Source of the DNA: CAJPSE01 sp963514535
GTDB taxonomy: Bacteria > Synergistota > Synergistia > Synergistales > Aminobacteriaceae
Length of the DNA: 41,330 nucleotides
Direction: 5' to 3'
Assembly: GCA_963514535.1 (NCBI GenBank)
Contig: CAUPUB010000005.1
Coordinates: 1-41,330 of the forward strand
This document shows, piece by piece, positions 33,369-41,290 of this stretch. The position numbers were made by a program, and so were the translations under genes. Numbering within the stretch: position 1 is the first letter of the stretch; the number at the start of each line of letters is the position of its first letter. The notes under the pieces were generated by a model. The model was given only the letters and a program-made list of their open reading frames with translations. It was not told the origin of the DNA and ran no database searches.

Positions 33369-33386
33369 CTGAAAGGCGAGTGACAA
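33360..33386. promoter_or_regulatory. CIRCE operator (HrcA binding site)
   Basis: TTAGCACTC (33360-33368), 9-base spacer, GAGTGACAA (33378-33386). The consensus is TTAGCACTC-N9-GAGTGCTAA, so the left half is perfect and the right half has two changes. It lies about 20 bases downstream of the -10, typical for HrcA repression. Confidence 0.93.
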
Positions 33387-33405
33387 CATCCCAAACACGC
33401 GCTCA

Positions 33406-33434
33406 AGATTAGCAAGGGACGCCTTAAATGTCAA
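33406..33434 (-). promoter_or_regulatory. Sigma-A-type promoter of the hrcA-grpE-dnaK operon
   Basis: On the minus strand TTGACA (33434-33429), 17-base spacer, TAATCT (33411-33406). The expected start falls near 33399, just upstream of CIRCE. Confidence 0.9.
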
Positions 33435-33504
33435 TACAAGTCAGAGAGTGAAACTACGGATTTTTCCGCCGTCCTCTACAAAGGAAGGGGCCGGAACCCC
33501 ATGG

Positions 33505-33532
33505 AGGGCATGGAGAGCAGGGCATGGAGAGC
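33505..33532. repeat. 14-bp direct tandem duplication
   Basis: AGGGCATGGAGAGC at 33505-33518 and again at 33519-33532. A second one, AAAGTTCAAAGGC, is at 33717-33729 and 33730-33742. Both lie in the 511-bp divergent gap between hrcA and the Synerg-CTERM gene. That gap also holds a lone TATAAT at 33614-33619 without a clear -35. Confidence 0.8.
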
Positions 33533-33796
33533 GTCGAGCCCAAACTGCGAACGGGCAGGGACGGTGGAAGGACTTTATGACTGCGGAGATAAGCCGGGAC
33601 AGCCATAATGACGTATAATATTGGAGTCTCTTTTGTATTTTTGGGTTATCGAAAGGGACGGGAGCTTTTGCGAAGAGGGGCATTTTCCCACGCGTCCGGC
33701 GTTTGGGTTTGGGGAGAAAGTTCAAAGGCAAAGTTCAAAGGCGTCGAGCCTGAAAATCCAAGTGTGGAAGTCCAAGTCTGGAGGTTTATCCCGCTC

Positions 33797-35986
33797 ATGA
33801 GAAAAACAACGCACCTGTTGTCCGGATTTTTTGTCCTGTCCTTCGCCTTGTCGGCCCTGTGGGGGGCCGCTGCGTACGGGGCGATCGTCGACGACCCCAT
33901 ACACCCCTATCCGTCAAACTACCATTATCAGCTCCGGGACGTCAGCGGCTCCAGGGACGGACACACGATTGCGGGGGCCCAGTGGTTCGCTACGAGCTTC
34001 GAGAACTGGTTCTGGAGATACTACAACACCGACGACACCCACATCCGTTACCTGCGCACCCGGGGCGCGGGGACCGAGAGGGCGATTGTGACCTCGGCGG
34101 ACCTCGTATATGACCGCAATCGCGTCTATATCGACGAGTGGCAGCCCTACCCCGTCGGGCCGCTCTACGATCCCTACATGGATCCCATCGACTCCCTCTT
34201 CCTGGTGATCCCGGAGGGCCGCGGCGACCTGAAGATCCGTTTCGCCAACGATCGGGGGCACCATTTCCCGTGGCCCACCCCCGAATCCAACGACATCGTC
34301 TCGCGCGACGCCATGCAGGACATCCTGATCAACGACATCCCAAACTACGACGTGCAGGCGACCCCAAAAAACCCCCAGCGCGTCGCGCCCCGGGACTCCA
34401 TGGAACAGACGTTTCGTTTCCTTGCCAACGAGACGGACAACTACGGCAGTGTCACGGGGCACGCGGCCTTCCGTCAGTCCGTGAGCCTCGACCTGGGCTA
34501 TACGGGCTACAGGGAATCGATCAATGTCCCTCTGGTTGTCGCCAACGTCCATGACGGCCCCGCCTCCGACCCCGGAAACGAGCTCTACTTCGACATGACC
34601 ATCCAGGAGACCAGCGGGGACCTCAGCGGGGGCTACGTCAGCGGCGACGTGATCGGAGACGTGATCACCCGCACGAAGTTTCGTTGGGGCGTGTCCGACA
34701 ATATGACGCGCAATCTCGGGACCCTCTTCATCATGACCCCCTACGGGGGGCGGATGCCCACCTACACGCTGCTCTCCCGCATCACGAACCGCACCGGCAC
34801 CCGCTACCGCGTCCAGCGATACGACACCCTGGGCGTCCCCGCCTCAGATGACCTGATCGGCGGGCGGGGCCCCAGGGATCTGGAGTCCCTTCACTGGCGT
34901 TACGATCTCACGCCCGATCTCTATGGCAGCCTTCCGGCGTATTTCCTGCTGGACGAGCAGAGCCAGGTCGCTCCGGGGCTGGTTACCGTCTACAGGAATA
35001 AGATCGACACGACCTACGGGTCCAGCGAGTCCTTCCGCCTCTATCCGTTCTCCGACGAGGGGAAGAAGTACGACCTACGCCTCTTCTACCGCCGGATCGG
35101 CGGCATGACGCGGCTGGGCCGGGTCTATTCGTCCTTTACGGGGAACCGATACCGCTGGAGGGCGACGGCCTTCGACATGACCTTCGCGGATGTCGTCAAA
35201 AACGAGACGAACACCGAGCGCGAGCTCACCCTGCTGATGGGCAAGCCCCCCGTCATGCCGAGGGGAGGATACGGCTTCGGCGGGGTGTCGGACAAGTACA
35301 TCAAGGCCGAAGCCCTGAACTCCTTCGAGATCGCCTCGCTCGTCCCCGCGGGCCTGGTCTCGATGGACCGGGAGATCGTCTCCCGGGACGCCTCCGGAGA
35401 CATCGTATCCCGGGATGTCCCCGCTCAGATCGCCGTGCTGCCCGTGCAGATCCGCCTCTGCATCCCCCGGCAGGAGCAGCTGCTCGTCGGGCACTGGGAG
35501 GATCTGGAGCAGGCCACGGAAGCTCAGCTTCTGGAACGCTTCGCCCGATTCGGAACGGTGTGGGTCCGTTCCACGCAGACCAACGAACGCGACATGAACC
35601 TCTTCTCCGCCATCGGAAACCGTGGGGCGGACCTGAGGGAGTGCGTGCGCGCCTTCATCCATGACGACTGCCTCTACCTGGACCTGATCGTCCTGATGGC
35701 GGACGCCAAGAGCCCCAAGGCTCAATATACCGCCTATTGTGAGATCGTGAGGGACGACGAGGTCCCCTACGTCCTCCTGGGCGACGGCGCTGCGGACGGG
35801 AAATGGAACCTGAGCTTCTACGTCGCGGCAGCGGGTTCGAATCCCCAGCCGGGCTACCCCGAGTCGGGGGACAAACGGCCAAGCAAGGAAAAGGAAGAGG
35901 GCGGCGGGTGCAGTGCCTGGGGATTTCCCCTCATGTCCCTGGCCGGAGCTGCGGTGTTCCTTTCCAGACGCCGCCGCGGACAGTGA
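33797..35986 (+). CDS. Synerg-CTERM domain secreted protein of unknown function
   Basis: 729 aa from the ATG at 33797 (MRKTTHLLSGFFVLSFALSA), GGAGG twelve bases upstream. Residues 1-31 are a signal peptide. The C-terminus is a sorting tail: GGGCSAWGFPLMSLAGAAVF then LSRRRRGQ, i.e. Gly-rich Cys motif, hydrophobic segment, Arg cluster, fitting the Synerg-CTERM signal of Synergistota. The tail is preceded by a charged linker (KRPSKEKEEGGG). The large ectodomain is rich in Tyr, Arg and Asp (NYHYQLRDVSGSRDG) and has a recurring IVSRDA/IVSRDV phrase (near 34300, 35370 and 35400). I recognise no enzymatic motif. Probably exported, processed at the tail and surface-anchored. Confidence 0.85.
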   Translation: MRKTTHLLSGFFVLSFALSALWGAAAYGAIVDDPIHPYPSNYHYQLRDVSGSRDGHTIAGAQWFATSFENWFWRYYNTDDTHIRYLRTRGAGTERAIVTSADLVYDRNRVYIDEWQPYPVGPLYDPYMDPIDSLFLVIPEGRGDLKIRFANDRGHHFPWPTPESNDIVSRDAMQDILINDIPNYDVQATPKNPQRVAPRDSMEQTFRFLANETDNYGSVTGHAAFRQSVSLDLGYTGYRESINVPLVVANVHDGPASDPGNELYFDMTIQETSGDLSGGYVSGDVIGDVITRTKFRWGVSDNMTRNLGTLFIMTPYGGRMPTYTLLSRITNRTGTRYRVQRYDTLGVPASDDLIGGRGPRDLESLHWRYDLTPDLYGSLPAYFLLDEQSQVAPGLVTVYRNKIDTTYGSSESFRLYPFSDEGKKYDLRLFYRRIGGMTRLGRVYSSFTGNRYRWRATAFDMTFADVVKNETNTERELTLLMGKPPVMPRGGYGFGGVSDKYIKAEALNSFEIASLVPAGLVSMDREIVSRDASGDIVSRDVPAQIAVLPVQIRLCIPRQEQLLVGHWEDLEQATEAQLLERFARFGTVWVRSTQTNERDMNLFSAIGNRGADLRECVRAFIHDDCLYLDLIVLMADAKSPKAQYTAYCEIVRDDEVPYVLLGDGAADGKWNLSFYVAAAGSNPQPGYPESGDKRPSKEKEEGGGCSAWGFPLMSLAGAAVFLSRRRRGQ

Positions 35987-36010
35987 GGGAAAATGAGTGA
36001 GGGAAGACGA
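35983..36010. repeat. 14-bp imperfect tandem duplication at the stop codon
   Basis: GTGAGGGAAAATGA (35983-35996) and GTGAGGGAAGACGA (35997-36010); the first copy contains the TGA stop of the Synerg-CTERM gene. Confidence 0.7.
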
Positions 36011-36048
36011 AGGAATCAAAACAAAACCGCAGAAAGGATGGTGACACC

Positions 36049-36336
36049 ATGAGCCTTTGGGAAAAGTGGGAGCGGGAAAAGCTCCGTCAAAAGGGGTTCC
36101 ACGTTCAAGAGCCCAAGGATGTCGAAATCCACGAATCCTATACGAAGCCCAACATTCGAAAGCAGATCGCCATTGTCCTGCTGGCCTGCATCGGATGTCT
36201 CCTCCTTGTGCTCTCGACGATGCTCACGGAGATGGTGTTTACAGGAAGGGAATGGTCCAACACCTATATCGTGAGGCTCATCGCGACGATACAGCAGGCA
36301 CGGGAGCGCATCTTTTTGCAGAATCAAAATCAATAG
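36049..36336 (+). CDS. Small single-pass membrane protein of unknown function
   Basis: 95 aa; ATG at 36049 with AAAGGA about ten bases upstream. A charged N-terminal part (MSLWEKWEREKLRQKGF, residues 1-38) is followed by one membrane segment at residues 39-60 (QIAIVLLACIGCLLLVLSTM), then a short helical end (VRLIATIQQARERIFLQNQ). It lies 62 bp behind the Synerg-CTERM gene, ahead of a strong terminator, so the two are probably co-transcribed and may function together. No family is recognised. Confidence 0.7.
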   Translation: MSLWEKWEREKLRQKGFHVQEPKDVEIHESYTKPNIRKQIAIVLLACIGCLLLVLSTMLTEMVFTGREWSNTYIVRLIATIQQARERIFLQNQNQ

Positions 36337-36367
36337 AATTTCCGTAAAAATTAAATCTCCCTGGAAA

Positions 36368-36407
36368 GAACGGGACGGAGTTCGCACGAACTCCGTCCCG
36401 TTCTTTT
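36368..36407 (+). terminator. Strong terminator, also closing the convergent buk gene
   Basis: GAACGGGACGGAGTTC (36368-36383) pairs perfectly with GAACTCCGTCCCGTTC (36388-36403), 4-base loop, then TTTTCCC. A 16-bp stem between converging genes. Confidence 0.92.
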
Positions 36408-36443
36408 CCCAATCGATTTAGGGCCGCCCAAAAGGAAGGACGG

Positions 36444-37511
36444 CTACTTGTAGTCCAGCGCGGGCTCCCGATTCTCCAGGACGCGCAGCGCCCCATCGGC
36501 CAGAGCCTGCATCTCGTCCTCCCCGGGGTAACGCAGGACGCGCGCGATGAAAGCGACGCGCGCGGTCACCGCCTCGCAGAGCCGGTCGCTGTAGGCCAGC
36601 CCCCCTGTCAGGACGACGGCATCAACCTGCCCCTTGAGCACGGTGGCACTGCCGCCGATCTCCTTGGCTATCTGGAGGCACAGCGCGTCGAACACGAGCC
36701 GCGCCTTATCATCGCCTGCAACGACACGCTTTTCCACCTCGCGCAGGTCGTTCGTCCCCAGGTGGGCAACAAGGCCGCCGCGGCCGCAGATCATCTTCCG
36801 GACCTCCGCGAGGGTGTACCTACCGCTGAAACAGAGGGACGCCAGTCCCCCCACCGGCAGGCTGCCCGAACGCTCCGGGGACATCGGCCCCTCGCCGTCC
36901 AGGCCGTTGTTGACGTCGATCACGCGCCCACCACAGTGCGCCCCCACGGAGATACCGCCGCCCATGTGCGCCACCACCAGGCGACACTCCGAGATGGGCT
37001 TGCCGAGCTCCTCCGCCGCACGCCGCGCTACAGCCTTCTGGTTCAGCGCATGGAATATGGAGATCCTGGGGATCTCGGGAAGCCCGGAGACCCTGGCCTC
37101 GTCGGCCAGCTCATCCACCACGACGGGGTCTACGATGAAGGCCGGCACATCCCCCGCCGCCGCGGCAAAGCGCACGGCCAGGGCAGCGCCCAAATTGCTG
37201 GCGTGGGAACCATAGGCCATGCTCTTCAGATCCTCGAGCATCCGGGCCCCGACCCTGTAGGTCCCGCCGGGGATCGGCTTCAAAAGCCCCCCGCGCCCCA
37301 CGACCGCGGCAAAGGAGGAGGGCTCCACACCCTTGTCCTTAAGGATCTGTGCGATGCGGTCGTATCGAAAGCCCTCCTGCTCCGTCACCGAGGCGAACGA
37401 CTCCAGCTCGGTGGTATCGTAGCGCTGGGTCTCCGTCCAAAGGCACTGCGTCCCATCGAAAAGCGCGACCTTCGTGCTGGTGGACCCTGGGTTGATGACA
37501 AAAATCTTCAT
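36444..37511 (-). CDS. buk: Butyrate kinase (first paralogue)
   Basis: 355 aa; ATG at 37511 with AGGAG nine bases upstream. ASKHA kinase fold: phosphate-1 motif INPGSTSTKVALFDG (residues 6-20), VGRGGLLKPIPGGTYRVG, VVAHMGGGISVGAHCGGRVI (phosphate-2), and VDAVVLTGGLAYSDRLCE (adenosine loop). It converts butyryl-phosphate (or a branched acyl-phosphate) and ADP to the acid and ATP. It ends the cluster aminotransferase-buk2-ptb-buk1. An inverted repeat lies between ptb and this gene. Confidence 0.93.
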   Translation of the reverse strand: MKIFVINPGSTSTKVALFDGTQCLWTETQRYDTTELESFASVTEQEGFRYDRIAQILKDKGVEPSSFAAVVGRGGLLKPIPGGTYRVGARMLEDLKSMAYGSHASNLGAALAVRFAAAAGDVPAFIVDPVVVDELADEARVSGLPEIPRISIFHALNQKAVARRAAEELGKPISECRLVVAHMGGGISVGAHCGGRVIDVNNGLDGEGPMSPERSGSLPVGGLASLCFSGRYTLAEVRKMICGRGGLVAHLGTNDLREVEKRVVAGDDKARLVFDALCLQIAKEIGGSATVLKGQVDAVVLTGGLAYSDRLCEAVTARVAFIARVLRYPGEDEMQALADGALRVLENREPALDYK

Positions 37512-37535
37512 CCTCGACCTCTCCTCTCTGGAAAC

Positions 37536-37569
37536 GGAGGGCCGATTTTTGCCTGAGCGCCGGCCCTCC
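37536..37569 (-). promoter_or_regulatory. Intercistronic stem-loop between ptb and buk
   Basis: GGAGGGCCG (37536-37544) pairs perfectly with CGGCCCTCC (37561-37569) around 16 bases. On the minus strand the stem is followed by TTTCCAGAG, a short T-run, so it may partially terminate or protect the upstream ptb message. Confidence 0.5.
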
Positions 37570-37594
37570 TGTCGTGCATTCTACCCGGATATCC

Positions 37595-38521
37595 CTACCC
37601 GGCGTGGTGGGCCATCATGACGGCCGCCGCGATGGAGAGCATCTTGGCGCGCGGGGAGTCCGCGCGGCTCGTCAGGATGACCGGCGCCGCCGCGCCGACG
37701 ATGATCCCCGCCGTCTCGTTTTTGGAGAAGTAGACGATCGCCTTGGCCATCATGTTTCCGGCGTCGATATGGGGGACCAGCAGGATGTCCGCGCGTCCCG
37801 CGACGGGGGAATCGATCTTCTTGATCTTCGCGGCCTCCTCGTTGATGGCGTTGTCCAGCGCCAGGGGGCCGTCCACGATGCAGTTCTTGATCTGTCCGCG
37901 CTTATTCATCTGGACCAGCGCACAGGCATCCAGGGTACAGGGCATGTCGGGGTTGACCATCTCGACGGCCGCCAGACAGGCCACCTTGGGGCACTCCACG
38001 CCCAGGGCACGGGCAAAGCTGACGGTGTTCTTCAGGATGTCGGCCTTCTGCTTCAGGTCGGGATAGGGGTTGAACGCGGCGTCGGAGACGAAGAGGATGC
38101 GGTCGAGGCCCTCGATCTGGTGGAAGTAGCAGTGGGAGATGACCTTACCGCTGCGCAGCCCGACCTCCTTGTTCAGCATCCCGCGCAGGAAGTGGTCCGT
38201 GTGCAGCTGTCCCTTCATGTAGATGTCGGCGCGCTTCGAGGAGACCTCGGTCACGGCGACGAGCCCGCACTTGGCCTCGTTCCTCTCATCGATGATCGTG
38301 TAATCCTTCTCCGACGCCCCAGCCTCGGCGATGCAGGCTTTGACCTTCTCCACATTGCCCACGAGGGTCGCCTCGACGAGCCCCGTCTTTCGGGCCTCCT
38401 CTATGGCGGAGATCAGCCCCGCATCCTCGGCCATCGCGACGGAAACACGCTTTTTCCCCTTGCTCGCGCAAAGTTTCTTGGCCTCCTCAATCATCTGAGA
38501 CAGCGAACGAATCTGGTCCAT
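37595..38521 (-). CDS. ptb: Phosphate butyryltransferase
   Basis: 308 aa from the ATG at 38521 (MDQIRSLSQMIEEAKKLCAS) with GGAGG ten bases upstream; the open frame further up overlaps the second kinase and is not used. Family marks: RVSVAMAEDAGLISAIEEAR, IYMKGQLHTDHFLRGML, ILFVSDAAFNPYPDLKQK, GRADILLVPHIDAGNMMAKA and the closing IIVGAAAPVILTSRADS. It exchanges the CoA of butyryl-CoA (or isobutyryl/isovaleryl-CoA) for phosphate, feeding the kinases on both sides. In an amino-acid fermenter this gives ATP from branched-chain amino acid breakdown (inference). Confidence 0.95.
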   Translation of the reverse strand: MDQIRSLSQMIEEAKKLCASKGKKRVSVAMAEDAGLISAIEEARKTGLVEATLVGNVEKVKACIAEAGASEKDYTIIDERNEAKCGLVAVTEVSSKRADIYMKGQLHTDHFLRGMLNKEVGLRSGKVISHCYFHQIEGLDRILFVSDAAFNPYPDLKQKADILKNTVSFARALGVECPKVACLAAVEMVNPDMPCTLDACALVQMNKRGQIKNCIVDGPLALDNAINEEAAKIKKIDSPVAGRADILLVPHIDAGNMMAKAIVYFSKNETAGIIVGAAAPVILTSRADSPRAKMLSIAAAVMMAHHAG

Positions 38522-38628
38522 AATCAAATTTCCTCCCCGTTGTATTGGATTTTGAAAAAGCCTTCCGTTGAATAAATAAGCCTTCAATACAGCTGCTTTC
38601 ACGGCCGCTTTCGGCCGATACACACCGA

Positions 38629-39714
38629 TTATCGACGCAGGACGCTCGAGGCATAGTCCCGCGCCGGCTCCTCGCCCCTCAGCACGCGCAGGGCCCCCTG
38701 CGCCAGGGCCAGAAGCTCGTCCTCCCCAGGATACACCAGGCAGGGTGCGATCCACTGCACCCGCTCCAGGAGGAGGCGGACGAACCCGGAATCGTGGGCG
38801 ATCCCCCCCGTGAGGATGACGGCATCGACGGGCTCCCCGACCGAGACGGCCTGGGCCCCGACCTCCTTTGCGATCTGCCAGATCATGGCCCGGCGATAAA
38901 GCGCGGCCTCATCGTCCCCGGCCTGGATGCGCCGGTTGACCTCCAGCATGTCGTTCGTCCCAATATAGGCACGAAGCCCGCCGCCGGAGGTCAGCTTCTG
39001 CCGGATGTCCCCCTCGCTGTACCGCCCGCTGAAGCAGAGGCGCGCAAACTCCCCGACCGGCAGCCCACCGGCCCTGTCCAGCGAGAAGGGCCCCCACTCG
39101 TTGGCGCTGTTCACGTCGACGGCGCGTCCCCTCCTGTGGGCGACGACGCTGACGCCGCCCCCCAGGTGGACGACGACGCAGTTGAGCTCGTTCCAGGTTT
39201 TCCCGAGGTCGTGCGCCGCACGCCGGACCATCGCCTTGACGTTGAGCGCGTGCAACAGGGAGGGCTTGGGCAGCCCGGGAAGCCCCGTGATCTTCGCCTC
39301 CGGCGCCATCTCGTCCACGCACACGGGATCGACGATAAAGGCGGGGATCCCCAGGGGCTCAGCCAGGGCAAAGGCGAGGACCCCTCCCAGGTTCGAGGGA
39401 TGATCCCACGGCCTGCCCAGCCTGAGGCGATCCACCAGCACCGGATCGACGCGATACGTCCCCCCGGGCAGGGGGTCGATGATCCCGCCGCGCCCGACGA
39501 CGGCGTCCAGTCGGACTGCCCCACCGTCGTGCACCGCAAGGGCCGACCGGACGAGCCCAAGGCGAAAATCAAGCTGTTCCGAGACTGTGTCGAACGGCGC
39601 CAGCTCCTCCGCCGTGTGGCGAAGGACATCCTGCCACACGCACCCCTCGTCCTCGAAGCGGGCCAGTTTGGTGCTGGTGGAGCCTGGGTTGATCGTCAAA
39701 ACGGAGAACGCCAT
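38629..39714 (-). CDS. buk: Butyrate kinase (second paralogue)
   Basis: 361 aa from the ATG at 39714 (MAFSVLTINPGSTSTKLARF), GGAGG eleven bases upstream; the open frame extends into the preceding gene but that part is not family sequence. Motifs as in the other copy: INPGSTSTK, VGRGGIIDPLPGGTYRVD, VVVHLGGGVSVVAHRRGRAV, VDAVILTGGIAHDSGFV. The two kinases are clearly diverged from each other, so this is not a recent duplication; they may prefer different chain lengths or branching. ptb follows after 107 bp. Confidence 0.92.
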   Translation of the reverse strand: MAFSVLTINPGSTSTKLARFEDEGCVWQDVLRHTAEELAPFDTVSEQLDFRLGLVRSALAVHDGGAVRLDAVVGRGGIIDPLPGGTYRVDPVLVDRLRLGRPWDHPSNLGGVLAFALAEPLGIPAFIVDPVCVDEMAPEAKITGLPGLPKPSLLHALNVKAMVRRAAHDLGKTWNELNCVVVHLGGGVSVVAHRRGRAVDVNSANEWGPFSLDRAGGLPVGEFARLCFSGRYSEGDIRQKLTSGGGLRAYIGTNDMLEVNRRIQAGDDEAALYRRAMIWQIAKEVGAQAVSVGEPVDAVILTGGIAHDSGFVRLLLERVQWIAPCLVYPGEDELLALAQGALRVLRGEEPARDYASSVLRR

Positions 39715-39746
39715 CGGGGCACCTTCCTCCCTTCGCCTCCCCACAT

Positions 39747-40565
39747 TTATTCCAGCCACCTCCGGATATGGTCCAGGTAGAGCCTCGACAGGCGCAGCGT
39801 CATGGGGCCCGGCCTGCCGGTCCCGACCATCCTGTCCCCGACCCTCACGACGGGCAGCACCTTCTTGACGCTCCCCGTGATGAAGGCCTCGTCGGCCAGG
39901 TCCAGCTCCGACAGCATCGGACAGCGCTCCTCCACGGATATGCCGGAACCACTCGCGAGCTCCAGGATCGCCCTGCGCGTGGTCCCCCCCAGGACGCGGG
40001 ACAGCGGGGCCGTGATCAACGCCCCGTCCCGGACAAGGAAGAAGGAACTGTGCCCCGCCTCGGTGATCTCCCCCGCTGGGCAATAGAGCACCTCGAAGGC
40101 GCCCGGAGGGAGGGTATAGGCCGCCCGATAGTCAACACTCTTGACCTTGGGATTCTCGCGCCCCCCGTCCACGGGCTGGAGAGCTACGCCCGTCTCGTAG
40201 AGCCGGGGGGACGGAAGGACCAACCGCTCGAAGACGACAAAAAAACGAGGGGACACAAACCCCTTTACCTCATCGAAGACATCCCCTCCGGTAAGGTAGA
40301 CCTTGACCTGGAGCTCTGCGTCCAGGCGGGCGATTCCCTCCTTCACGACATCCCGCATCTCAGCGAGGGAGAGCGCCGGACGAATCCGCAGACGTTCCGC
40401 CCCGGCCAGGAGGCGCTCCAGATGGGGCGTCAGCATCAGGGGCCTCTTCTCATAGGTCCCGACCGTCTCGAAGACCCCGACACCCCGTTGGATGATCAGG
40501 TCGCTGACGGGCAGAACCGCCTCTGCCGGGGGGACAAAACGCCCATCGATATGACACAGTTCCAT
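39747..40565 (-). CDS. Class IV PLP aminotransferase (branched-chain/D-amino acid/ADC lyase group)
   Basis: 272 aa from the ATG at 40565 (MELCHIDGRFVPPAEAVLPV); a TTG six codons earlier is the other option, and the ribosome site is weak in both cases. Fold type IV: YEKRPLMLTPHLERLLAGAE, Schiff-base lysine K142 in NPKVKSVDYRAAY, cofactor Glu169 in GEITEAGHSSFFLV, and GTTRRAILELA, which binds the phosphate. The group covers branched-chain aminotransferase, D-amino acid aminotransferase and aminodeoxychorismate lyase; sequence by eye does not separate them. Placement 32 bases before buk suggests the transamination step of branched-chain amino acid fermentation. Confidence 0.85.
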   Translation of the reverse strand: MELCHIDGRFVPPAEAVLPVSDLIIQRGVGVFETVGTYEKRPLMLTPHLERLLAGAERLRIRPALSLAEMRDVVKEGIARLDAELQVKVYLTGGDVFDEVKGFVSPRFFVVFERLVLPSPRLYETGVALQPVDGGRENPKVKSVDYRAAYTLPPGAFEVLYCPAGEITEAGHSSFFLVRDGALITAPLSRVLGGTTRRAILELASGSGISVEERCPMLSELDLADEAFITGSVKKVLPVVRVGDRMVGTGRPGPMTLRLSRLYLDHIRRWLE

Positions 40566-40610
40566 ATCACCAATACACTCCAATCCGAGGCGACGGCGCC
40601 CTCTCTCTCA

Positions 40611-40639
40611 TATTGTTACGACAGGGCCGCTCTGTCAAG
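40611..40639 (-). promoter_or_regulatory. Promoter of the aminotransferase-buk-ptb-buk cluster
   Basis: On the minus strand TTGACA (40639-40634), 17 bases, CAATAT (40616-40611). It lies about 46 bases upstream of the aminotransferase start. Confidence 0.65.
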
Positions 40640-40681
40640 AGGGAAGCGCTTCGAATCGATCGCTACGCTCCAATCATACCA

Positions 40682-40714
40682 TTCCCACATCACATTTGTA
40701 TGTGGTGATGTCAA
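40682..40714. promoter_or_regulatory. Inverted repeat, possible operator
   Basis: CCACAT and ATGTGG around CACATTTGT, nested with CATCAC/GTGATG, about 45-75 bases upstream of the -35 of the fermentation cluster. It could bind a dimeric regulator; none is encoded next to it. Confidence 0.4.
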
Positions 40715-40768
40715 GGATGCAAGAAATTCCCCAATCCGCAGGTTGCGACAGCTCCTCTTTTGCCCTCT

Positions 40769-41290
40769 CTATCTCCCGCACAGCAAAACCACAGATCCCC
40801 CGAAAGGGATGGAAAGGCAGGGAACCCAAAATGCTTCAATCGAAAACAATGCGTACAGCAAAGAATTAAGGCCAAAGGGCGGCACATTCGTCCCCGTTGA
40901 GCTCCCTTCCCCACGAAATCGGTTGAATACTCGTGCCACCGCCATCAAAGGGAACAGCAGAGAATTGATGTAGCCTGCATACAAAACCCCATATCCCTGC
41001 CGTATACAAAGGTTCTGGAGCCGTGTCCTGGTATAGCGGCGGTAATGCCCCAGAATCCTGTCGTGGGTTCCGAACATCCACTGATAAGCGGGAACCGTCA
41101 GCAACAATTTCCCTCCGGGACGAATATGGTCTCCAAGGGCGGCCAAGGAGTCTTCATCACGTTCAATATGTTCCAGGACATCAAAAAGACAAATAAGATC
41201 AAATCGTTTCCCTCGAACAGCCTCCAATCCATCTGGAAGCCACCCCTTCGCAATGGAAACCCCTTGCATTGGGGGAATAGACCTGTCCAC
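40769..41290 (-). pseudogene. SAM-dependent methyltransferase, N-terminally truncated
   Basis: 173 residues are readable from a GTG near 41290. They match the middle and end of a class I methyltransferase with a C-terminal membrane-like helix: FDLICLFDVLEHIERDEDSL (motif II-III region), IRPGGKLLLTVPAYQWMFG, HDRILGHYRRYTRTRLQNL, then the hydrophobic YINSLLFPLMAVARVF. The glycine-rich SAM motif I, which should come about 40 residues earlier, is missing. In the 40 bases left before the window edge all three minus-strand frames have a stop, so the start is lost by frameshift, decay or assembly error. Family members methylate or modify lipid or glycan-linked small molecules; no adjacent gene clarifies the role. 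Confidence 0.6.

Noticed and set aside
35834..35844. GGTTCGAATCC, identical to a tRNA T-loop
   Set aside because: It lies inside the Synerg-CTERM gene and no acceptor stem, D-arm or anticodon arm can be found within 70 bases.
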